Below, piece after piece: positions 7,955 through 13,779 of a stretch of 64,000 nt of DNA (position 1 is the stretch's first letter; each line of letters opens with the position of its first letter). Below the pieces are notes generated by a model. It had not been told where the DNA came from. It saw nothing but the letters and a program-made list of their open reading frames with translations, and made no database searches. Origin of the DNA: Croceitalea marina. GTDB taxonomy: Bacteria > Bacteroidota > Bacteroidia > Flavobacteriales > Flavobacteriaceae. Location of the stretch: NCBI RefSeq assembly GCF_042684265.1, contig NZ_JBHULB010000079.1, positions 1-64,000 of the forward strand, in the 5' to 3' direction. Made by a program: the position numbers and the translations under genes.

Positions 7955-8468
7955 TACAAAAGTTTTTAAATTGATTTAGCATTCCATTTTTTACCTCCAT
8001 AAAATCCCAAAACGTGCCAAATAATCTCTTCTTACTGGTTTCACTTTGTAATAAATGTTGAATTTTTAGGATCGCTAATTGTTGTTCGCTTTCAGAAAAT
8101 TCTACTGGATGTTTAGTCTGGTTTAGGCTTGTATTTTCTATTGTGTTTAAGACTTGGTTCTGTTCAAATTGGTTCAATAAACTTGTTAAATCACTGATAG
8201 AGTTATCTATTGGCCTCGTCATTATACGATGCAGCTCTCTATGAGGAATAGGATTTATTATTGATGTCTTATAATGAATTAAGAGCTTTGATAATGTGTA
8301 AGTGTAAAGGTTGAACAGGGGCTTAGTTTTACTCAAAAAATTTGTTTCTAGAAACCTATGAAATTGTAGTATTTCTTGAAAGGCTAATTTGTCTTTCTCA
8401 TTGACATAGATGATATTGCATTCGTAGAATCTCCATTCTAGTCTTTTAGTAGCTTCAGTTATACCCAT
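7941..8468 (-). CDS. Hypothetical protein coupled to the VapE ATPase
   Basis: A 175-residue soluble protein starting at ATG 8468; a GTG at 8474 in the same frame is possible. It is mostly helical by appearance and has no recognisable motif. Its end overlaps the start of the VapE gene by 14 bp, so the two are probably translated together and may work in one complex, for instance as a loader or primase partner. That role is inferred from position only. Confidence 0.6.
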   Translation of the reverse strand: MGITEATKRLEWRFYECNIIYVNEKDKLAFQEILQFHRFLETNFLSKTKPLFNLYTYTLSKLLIHYKTSIINPIPHRELHRIMTRPIDNSISDLTSLLNQFEQNQVLNTIENTSLNQTKHPVEFSESEQQLAILKIQHLLQSETSKKRLFGTFWDFMEVKNGMLNQFKNFCSEHY

Positions 8469-8474
8469 AATCAC

Positions 8475-8627
8475 CTAATTTTTTTGTTTAATTGATGGGT
8501 TAAACTGTCTTCTTAAATCTAGCTCAATTTTAAATTGATGCAATAAATATTTAAGTGATTTAGGACATCTGTATCGGAGACTTTCTTTTGCACTGTGATT
8601 ATGCAATAAGTATATTTGCTTCATCAT
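8475..8627 (-). CDS. Small basic protein of 50 residues
   Basis: An uninterrupted frame from ATG 8627 (ATGATG, so 8624 is also possible) to TAG at 8475-8477, ending 6 bp ahead of the start of the 175-residue gene. The product begins MMKQIYLLHNHSAKESLRY and is rich in K, R, H and L. It fills an otherwise empty gap between the excisionase terminator and the next gene, in the operon direction. Small basic proteins at this place in phage-like operons are common, but no family was recognised and chance cannot be excluded. Confidence 0.4.
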   Translation of the reverse strand: MMKQIYLLHNHSAKESLRYRCPKSLKYLLHQFKIELDLRRQFNPSIKQKN

Positions 8628-8654
8628 TTGATTATTTATTTCTTAACAGAATTA

Positions 8655-8682
8655 AAAAGGAGTAGCTCGAACTACTCCTTTT
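8655..8682 (-). terminator. Intrinsic terminator of the excisionase-like gene
   Basis: AAAAGGAGTAG (8655-8665) and CTACTCCTTTT (8672-8682) pair perfectly over 11 bp around a six-base loop. On the minus strand it begins 3 bp after the stop codon at 8686 and runs into T residues. It separates the excisionase-like gene from the downstream VapE group. Confidence 0.75.
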
Positions 8683-8685
8683 CTA

Positions 8686-8970
8686 TTATTTTACAACAGA
8701 TTGCTCTAAAATTGTCTCAATTTCTTCGTTTAAATAGAAAACCTTGTTTCCTATCTTTCTCTTTTTGAGAATCCCATTTTTATCCCATTCATTAAGGGTT
8801 ACATATGAAATCTGAAGTTTATTGGAAGCTTCTTTTCTAGATATATATTTTTTTGATTTTACTTGATTTAAGCGTACTTCCAAAGAGGAAAGCCTTTCGT
8901 CTATAATCTTATCTATTTGTTGGATTAGTTGCTCGGGAGTAATATTGAAAACTTGAGTGGATGATTCCAT
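8686..8970 (-). CDS. Excisionase-like MerR-type helix-turn-helix protein
   Basis: A 94-residue protein with a coiled N-terminal part (about 10-40, IDERLSSLEVRLNQVK) followed by a winged helix-turn-helix of the Bacteroidota excisionase type (about 42-90: KYISRKEASNKLQISYVTLN, then a WDKNGILKKRKIGNKVFY wing). Proteins of this kind bind DNA at element ends and bias the integrase toward excision, or act as regulators. It has its own terminator, and a pair of 11-bp direct repeats lies just upstream, a likely binding site. Confidence 0.8.
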   Translation of the reverse strand: MESSTQVFNITPEQLIQQIDKIIDERLSSLEVRLNQVKSKKYISRKEASNKLQISYVTLNEWDKNGILKKRKIGNKVFYLNEEIETILEQSVVK

Positions 8971-9025
8971 TTCTTATGATTTTTATGTAAAGAAATAGTA
9001 ATGCCCGTGATTCCTTTATATCATC

Positions 9026-9058
9026 TAATATGGGATTTATAAAGAATTAATATGGGAT
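9026..9058. promoter_or_regulatory. Direct-repeat operator candidate upstream of the excisionase-like gene
   Basis: TAATATGGGAT occurs at 9026-9036 and again, identical, at 9048-9058. The repeat distance of 22 bp is about two turns of the helix, so both would face one side of the DNA. The pair lies in the 99-bp gap between the unknown 350-residue gene and the excisionase-like gene. Binding by that protein is inference. Confidence 0.5.
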
Positions 9059-9069
9059 AGCTAAAACAA

Positions 9070-10122
9070 CTATGATTTGGTATGTTTTGGAAAAAATTTA
9101 GAAATAGCCGGATCAAGTATTTCTTTTTGCCTTTCAATTGTTGCACTATCTGTAAAAACACTTCCTTGAGGTATTTTTGCATTATAGGTGTCGGTTAAGT
9201 TCAGATACCTTATGAAATCGGCTTTGGTAGTGGAGTAAATTATTGTACTGTAAGATGGTTTTCTAAGAATTTCATAGAGATATCCACAGCAGCCCTTAAA
9301 GATTTTATCAGTTAATATGATTTTATCATTTTTGATGATAATAGCTTGAGCCTTTAAAAGTATTTTGAAAAAAGTTTTTTCTCCATTTTCCAAAAAGACT
9401 GTAGAATTAATCTTGAATGGAGGTAGAATGCTATTTTCCTCTATCCCCGAAGTTTGGTTTGAATAAAAAGGATCTGTTAGAAATGAACTTAGGATATTGA
9501 CCATTCTTGAAGATAAATCCATTTTAACCCAAGTTTTAACATCAACTAATATGTTTCCATAGGGGTGGGGAATGGTGCGTTTGAAAATTTTCGATTCTAA
9601 TTTTGCAATAAATTTGTCATTTTCAAAAGTCAAGGTGTAAGGGACGTCCAATTTATTGTTAAATGTGATATTATAGTATTCACCTTCTTTTTTTCTAAAG
9701 CCATCATTATGGTACGCTAAATAGTGCGGCTTGTTTTGTATTCTAAAAATATAGTATTCTAATTTTGACTCCAGAAAATTATGATTCTTTGACTTGCTCA
9801 TATTAGAAAGAAAAAGCTTATACTCTTGAAGTTTTTTCTCTAGCTTTTCGATTACAGTGATGATGACATATGCATAATTACTTAAGAAAGCTTCTTTTTT
9901 AAAACTATCTGTCCATTCATAATAACTCTCCTCTACAACCTTTAAAGCTCCAAGCTGAACTAATAATTCGGGGTCTTTTTTTCTTAATAATAGAAAGTTG
10001 CCTTTTAAATTTGGAATAGAGTTTTTGAAAAAATGGGAATATCCATATTTATCAAACAAATTATCAAACTCTTGATTTAAATCTGAAATTGACCTCTTGA
10101 ATATGTTTTCGAGCACTTCCAT
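9070..10122 (-). CDS. Hypothetical protein of the integrase operon
   Basis: A 350-residue soluble protein without signal peptide. Residues about 90-120 look like a coiled coil (VIEKLEKKLQEYKLFLSNM). The middle (about 150-210) contains beta-type repeats, and the C-terminal part (from about 255) is rich in K and I. No known motif was found. The gene follows the SHOCT-like gene by 36 bp and probably shares the integrase transcript. Proteins of this size between integrase and excisionase genes are frequent in Bacteroidota elements and mostly uncharacterised. Confidence 0.6.
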   Translation of the reverse strand: MEVLENIFKRSISDLNQEFDNLFDKYGYSHFFKNSIPNLKGNFLLLRKKDPELLVQLGALKVVEESYYEWTDSFKKEAFLSNYAYVIITVIEKLEKKLQEYKLFLSNMSKSKNHNFLESKLEYYIFRIQNKPHYLAYHNDGFRKKEGEYYNITFNNKLDVPYTLTFENDKFIAKLESKIFKRTIPHPYGNILVDVKTWVKMDLSSRMVNILSSFLTDPFYSNQTSGIEENSILPPFKINSTVFLENGEKTFFKILLKAQAIIIKNDKIILTDKIFKGCCGYLYEILRKPSYSTIIYSTTKADFIRYLNLTDTYNAKIPQGSVFTDSATIERQKEILDPAISKFFPKHTKS

Positions 10123-10158
10123 TTTATAATTTTATCAACTACAGTTCTCTAATCTTTT

Positions 10159-10341
10159 TTATCCAAGTAGATAATCGAGAATATTATCATTTCCGTTTAG
10201 AAATTCTTTTTTTGTTAGCTTGTCATGTTCCTTTTTTAGCTCTAATAAGAGTTTCCTGTATTCATCATTTGAGAACACCCCTTCATCGTAAAGTTTAAGG
10301 GTAAGTTTAAGTTCTTGATTTATTCGTTTTTGTTCAGTCAT
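10159..10341 (-). CDS. Small SHOCT-like protein
   Basis: A 60-residue protein. Residues about 12-35 (LTLKLYDEGVFSNDEYRKLL) match the pattern of the SHOCT short C-terminal domain, L..L.d.GvitdeEf..kk..L, a two-helix motif thought to mediate oligomerisation. It starts 7 bp after the integrase stop, so it is co-transcribed with the integrase and may bind it or a partner. The match is by eye; the short length leaves doubt. Confidence 0.55.
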   Translation of the reverse strand: MTEQKRINQELKLTLKLYDEGVFSNDEYRKLLLELKKEHDKLTKKEFLNGNDNILDYLLG

Positions 10342-10348
10342 AATCGGT

Positions 10349-11614
10349 TTAATTAAAAAATGGATGTTTTGCTATTTTTCTTAGCCGCTCAAGGTTACTT
10401 ACCTTGATATATTTATAAAATGATTTCTCTGTTTTGTGTCCGGAAATAGCCATAATATCAAATGTAGCCATACCAGCTAGATAGGCATTGGTGCAAAAGC
10501 TTCTCCTTGCTGTGTGCGTAGTAATCATTTGATTTTTTGGCTTGGTTATCGAGACTAATTCACCTCCTTTAGTTTTCTTGATAGAAATGGGCTCAACTAT
10601 CCCAGCAAGATTTCCAATATCCTTTAGTAGATTGTTTATGTTCTGTTCTGGCATTGAGTACGGGAGTTGTCCTTTTCTCTTTTTTAATATCTGTAACACC
10701 ACTTTTTTTAAAGGTATAGCGACTAATTTTCCAGTTTTTTTCGATTTGATTTCTAAATACTTAAATCCATCACCATTTTTAATGTTATTGGCCGTTAGAC
10801 GGTTAAAGTCTGAAACTCTTAACCCAGTGTTGGCTCCTATAATAAACAAGTCCCGAACATTGTCTAATCTACCCTCAAGTTTTATATTTTGGATTCTTTC
10901 AAGTTCTTCTTCATTTAAATATATACTGTCAATCTCTTCATTAATTTTTGCGAAGGACTTAGATTTAAAGTCTAATGAGTTATGAAATTTCTTTTCCCAT
11001 GCATAATTCATTATGGTTTTAAGCATTTTAATGTGATTTGCTATATAGTTTCTAGAGAATCCTCGCTCATTTAAGAAATCAATAAAATCTGTATAAAAAT
11101 TGAGATTAATCCTGTCGTAATTTACGGCGTATACTGTGTCATTAAATTGTTTAATTACACTAAAGGAAGTTCTGTAAGATTTAACGGTCCCTATAGCCAA
11201 TGGTCTTTTTGTAGTTGGAAGTGGATTTACTGAGTAATATTCATAATACCATTCATAACACTCCAGAAGAGTTTTGTATGATGTCAGTGTTATCTTTTGT
11301 TTTTTCTTTTTAAGATAAAGGTCAAGTTCATTTCTTAATACCTGATTATTGATTTCTATTCTGGAGGCTATTAATTCATTGTATTTATTTTCAAAATGAA
11401 TTTCCAACTTCTGTAATGCTTGATTTATTTTGCTGGCTAATGGTTCTGAAACAACAACTTTTAAGCGTTGCTTTCTCGAATCCCAATTTTGAGGGTTTTT
11501 AACTTTCCAGCCTGTTGAGTATCTAAGTTCTTTCTTTCTTCCATAGCTAAATATAAGATAGATAGGTGCAGCCTTATTGGAGCCAGGTCTTAATTTATAT
11601 GATATTGTTGCCAT
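10349..11614 (-). CDS. Tyrosine recombinase (integrase) of the accessory element
   Basis: A 421-residue site-specific recombinase of the phage/CTnDOT type that integrates and excises the element. The N-terminal 90 residues form an arm-binding domain common in Bacteroidota integrases (YKLRPGSNKAAPIYLIFSYG). A SAM-like core-binding domain follows at about 110-215, and the catalytic domain contains R266 (GANTGLRVSD), K292/K293, H367 and R370 (HTARRSF), H393 (GHKTEKSF) and the nucleophile Y402, so all expected residues are present. It is the first gene of a leftward operon. A perfect 16-bp palindrome overlaps its -7 box. The attachment site is probably to its right, before rimP. Confidence 0.92.
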   Translation of the reverse strand: MATISYKLRPGSNKAAPIYLIFSYGRKKELRYSTGWKVKNPQNWDSRKQRLKVVVSEPLASKINQALQKLEIHFENKYNELIASRIEINNQVLRNELDLYLKKKKQKITLTSYKTLLECYEWYYEYYSVNPLPTTKRPLAIGTVKSYRTSFSVIKQFNDTVYAVNYDRINLNFYTDFIDFLNERGFSRNYIANHIKMLKTIMNYAWEKKFHNSLDFKSKSFAKINEEIDSIYLNEEELERIQNIKLEGRLDNVRDLFIIGANTGLRVSDFNRLTANNIKNGDGFKYLEIKSKKTGKLVAIPLKKVVLQILKKRKGQLPYSMPEQNINNLLKDIGNLAGIVEPISIKKTKGGELVSITKPKNQMITTHTARRSFCTNAYLAGMATFDIMAISGHKTEKSFYKYIKVSNLERLRKIAKHPFFN

Positions 11615-11618
11615 AATT

Positions 11619-11642
11619 GTACGTTCAAATGTACGTACATTT
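11619..11642 (-). promoter_or_regulatory. Integrase promoter overlapped by a palindromic operator
   Basis: On the minus strand TACATTTG (11633-11626) fits the TAnnTTTG -7 consensus. It lies within the perfect palindrome AAATGTACGTACATTT (11627-11642). TGTACGT also occurs as a direct repeat at 11619-11625 and 11630-11636. The start codon is at 11614, so a repressor bound here would block the integrase promoter. No clear -33 TTG was seen at the usual distance. Confidence 0.5.
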
Positions 11643-11752
11643 ACCTTATTTAGACTTATTTATCTTTATCTAAATTTATTAGAATAGCCTTTAAATGCTT
11701 TTATTTATAAAGTTTTAATTATTATAAGGGTTAATTAGATAACTTTAATAAT

Positions 11753-11878
11753 ATTCTAGTAGGCCAACAAAATAAGATACAATCCCGATTTCGAAAGAGG
11801 TCGGGATTTTTGTTTTTGAATCGCTGTTGGACGAGAAGTTTATCCTGAGCTTGTAGAAGGATTCCTAGTTGGTCAACA
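11753..11878. repeat. Imperfect direct repeats at the element/chromosome boundary
   Basis: ATTCTAGTAGGCCAACA (11753-11769) and ATTCCTAGTTGGTCAACA (11861-11878) agree at 15 positions with one gap. They bracket an orphan terminator and a sequence (11844-11860, CCTGAGCTTGTAGAAGG) that differs by one base from the REP-like word CCTTCGACAAGCTCAGG (inverse strand) recalled from many bacterial intergenic regions. The stretch 11643-11933 contains no gene. Confidence 0.35.
11781..11817 (+). terminator. Orphan intrinsic terminator
   Basis: AATCCCGA (11781-11788) pairs with TCGGGATT (11801-11808) and is followed by a T-rich run. It is oriented for plus-strand transcription, but no plus-strand gene precedes it within the gap. 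It may belong to the chromosomal gene that adjoined rimP before the element entered. Confidence 0.6.
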
Positions 11879-11933
11879 CTATGTAAGGCAAAATCCTAAC
11901 TTATACACCGATTTTTTTTGTTTTAAAGTTCCA

Positions 11934-11966
11934 TTTTGCAAACTATTAGAATTCATTGTATATTTG
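11934..11966 (+). promoter_or_regulatory. Promoter of the rimP-nusA-infB operon
   Basis: TTTTG (11934-11938), a 20-bp spacer and TATATTTG (11959-11966) give a full match to the Bacteroidota consensus TTG-N19-21-TAnnTTTG. The predicted start is about 60 bp ahead of the rimP ATG, so the transcript would include the hairpin at 11995-12015. Confidence 0.75.
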
Positions 11967-11994
11967 CACCACTGAGCGGATATTAGGTATTCAT

Positions 11995-12015
11995 GAGGGG
12001 ACTTCGAGTCCCCTC
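11995..12015 (+). promoter_or_regulatory. Hairpin in the rimP leader
   Basis: GAGGGGAC (11995-12002) and GTCCCCTC (12008-12015) form a perfect 8-bp, GC-rich stem with loop TTCGA, followed by TTTT. It lies downstream of the promoter and 17 bp before the rimP ATG, so it is either a leaky terminator/attenuator or an mRNA-stability element. Confidence 0.55.
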
Positions 12016-12032
12016 TTTTAGTACTAAGATTT

Positions 12033-12494
12033 ATGTTTAAGGACAAAGTAACGGAGCTTTTGAATAAAGCATTGGAAGAGAATAAGTCACTTTTTTTAAT
12101 AGACTTCACTATAGATGGAGGTAATAAAATAAGGGTTATTCTAGATGGGGATGAGGGTGTAAGTCTTAGTGATTGTATGGCCGTTAGCAGGGCTATTGAG
12201 CATAATTTAGATCGAGAAGAAGAAGATTTTTCTTTGGAAGTGACTTCAGCAGGGGCGACATCGCCTTTAGTACTTCCTCGTCAGTATAAAAAAAATATAG
12301 GTAGAAAGTTAGAAGTTAAAACCTCTGAGGAAACTTTTGAAGGTAATTTAACCGCTACTTCTGAAGAGTCGATAACATTAGAGTGGAAGGCTCGAGAACC
12401 TAAACCGGTAGGTAAGGGTAAGCATACGGTTCAGAAGAAAGAAGAAATTGTTTTTTCTGATATAAAAGAGGCAAAAGTTGTATTAAAATTTTAA
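12033..12494 (+). CDS. rimP: Ribosome maturation factor RimP
   Basis: A 153-residue cytoplasmic protein that helps assemble the 30S subunit. The N-terminal domain includes the family pattern SLSDCMAVSRAIEHNLDREE (about 48-67) and the following LEVTSAGATSPL, which in most RimP reads EVSSPG. The C-terminal SH3-like domain starts near residue 90. It is the first gene of the rimP-nusA-infB operon, an order conserved across bacteria; the gap to nusA is 12 bp. Confidence 0.95.
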   Translation: MFKDKVTELLNKALEENKSLFLIDFTIDGGNKIRVILDGDEGVSLSDCMAVSRAIEHNLDREEEDFSLEVTSAGATSPLVLPRQYKKNIGRKLEVKTSEETFEGNLTATSEESITLEWKAREPKPVGKGKHTVQKKEEIVFSDIKEAKVVLKF

Positions 12495-12506
12495 ATGTAG
12501 ACCAGA

Positions 12507-13739
12507 ATGGAAAACATGGCGCTTATTGAATCCTTTTCAGAATTTAAGGATGATAAGTTTATTGATAGGGTAACTCTAATGGCAATTTTGGAAGATGTAT
12601 TCCGAAATGCATTAAAGAAGAAATTTGGTTCTGATGATAACTTCGATATCATTATTAACCCTGATAAAGGAGATTTAGAGATTTGGAGAAACCGTATTGT
12701 TGTAGAAGACGGTGAGGTAGAAGAACCTAACGAAGAAATTTCATTGACCGAGGCCAGAAAGATCGAGCCAGATTTTGAGGTTGGTGAAGATGTTTCTGAA
12801 GAAGTGAAGTTAATGGATTTGGGTAGACGTGCAATTTTGGCCTTACGTCAGAATTTGATTTCTAAAATTCATGAACACGATAACACTACGATATATAAGC
12901 AATTTAAAGACTTAGAAGGCGAAATATATACTGCTGAGGTACATCATATTCGTCATAAAGCGATTATTTTGTTAGATGACGAGGGTAATGAAATTATTAT
13001 GCCTAAGGAAAAGCAGATTCCTTCAGATTTCTTTAGAAAAGGGGATAATGTTCGCGGTATTATTGAAAGTGTAGAGTTGAAAGGTAATAAACCGGCAATC
13101 ATAATGTCAAGAACTTCACCTAAATTCTTGGAGCAATTGTTCTTTCAAGAAATACCGGAAGTTTTCGATGGTTTGATTACCATCAAAAAAGCAGTTAGAA
13201 TACCAGGTGAAAAAGCTAAGGTTGCCGTTGATTCTTATGATGACAGAATTGACCCTGTAGGGGCCTGTGTTGGTATGAAAGGGTCTAGAATACACGGTAT
13301 TGTTCGTGAATTGGGTAACGAAAATATCGATGTTATTAACTGGACTGGTAATCCGCAGCTTATGGTTACAAGAGCTTTGAGTCCTGCTCGTGTTTCATCG
13401 GTGAAGTTGAACGATGAGAAAATGACCGCTCAAGTATACCTTAAGCCAGAAGAAGTATCCAAGGCTATTGGTCGTGGGGGTCATAATATCAGGCTTGCAG
13501 GTCAATTAACTGGTTATGAGATAGATGTATTTAGAGAAGGGGTTGAAGAAGACGTTGAGTTGACGGAATTCTCTGATGAAATCGATGCGTGGATTATAGA
13601 AGAATTTAAAAAGATTGGTCTTGATACGGCACGTAGTGTTTTAGAGCAAGATGCAGGTGATTTGGTAAAACGTACTGATTTAGAAGAAGAGACCGTGGCA
13701 GAAGTGGTGCGTATTCTTAAATCAGAGTTTGAAGATTAG
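12507..13739 (+). CDS. nusA: Transcription termination/antitermination factor NusA
   Basis: A 410-residue RNA polymerase-binding factor that controls pausing, termination and antitermination. Order: N-terminal polymerase-binding domain (about 1-130, ALIESFSEFKDDKFIDRVTL), S1 domain (about 135-205), and two KH domains (about 210-345), with GACVGMKGSRI and AIGRGGHNIRLA as KH loops. A short acidic C-terminal region follows, without the extra repeats of E. coli NusA, as is usual in Bacteroidota. ATG 12507 is chosen; ATG 12516 is also possible. It lies between rimP and infB in one operon. Confidence 0.96.
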   Translation: MENMALIESFSEFKDDKFIDRVTLMAILEDVFRNALKKKFGSDDNFDIIINPDKGDLEIWRNRIVVEDGEVEEPNEEISLTEARKIEPDFEVGEDVSEEVKLMDLGRRAILALRQNLISKIHEHDNTTIYKQFKDLEGEIYTAEVHHIRHKAIILLDDEGNEIIMPKEKQIPSDFFRKGDNVRGIIESVELKGNKPAIIMSRTSPKFLEQLFFQEIPEVFDGLITIKKAVRIPGEKAKVAVDSYDDRIDPVGACVGMKGSRIHGIVRELGNENIDVINWTGNPQLMVTRALSPARVSSVKLNDEKMTAQVYLKPEEVSKAIGRGGHNIRLAGQLTGYEIDVFREGVEEDVELTEFSDEIDAWIIEEFKKIGLDTARSVLEQDAGDLVKRTDLEEETVAEVVRILKSEFED

Positions 13740-13741
13740 AT

Positions 13742-13749
13742 TATATTTG
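13742..13749 (+). promoter_or_regulatory. Possible internal -7 box ahead of infB
   Basis: TATATTTG directly after the nusA stop fits TAnnTTTG, 31 bp before the infB start. No TTG occurs at the usual distance, so this is only a weak candidate for an internal promoter. Confidence 0.25.
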
Positions 13750-13779
13750 CACGAATTATAAAGGAATAGGAAACTATTT

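Noticed and set aside
11995..12015. T-arm of a tRNA, because of the TTCGAGTCC wording
   Set aside because: With the T-loop placed on TTCGAGT the closing pair would be C-C, and no acceptor, D or anticodon arm lies upstream. It is a plain hairpin in the rimP leader.
11879..12109. Minus-strand ORF of 76 residues over the rimP promoter
   Set aside because: It overlaps the rimP promoter, hairpin and start on the opposite strand and has a low-complexity product.
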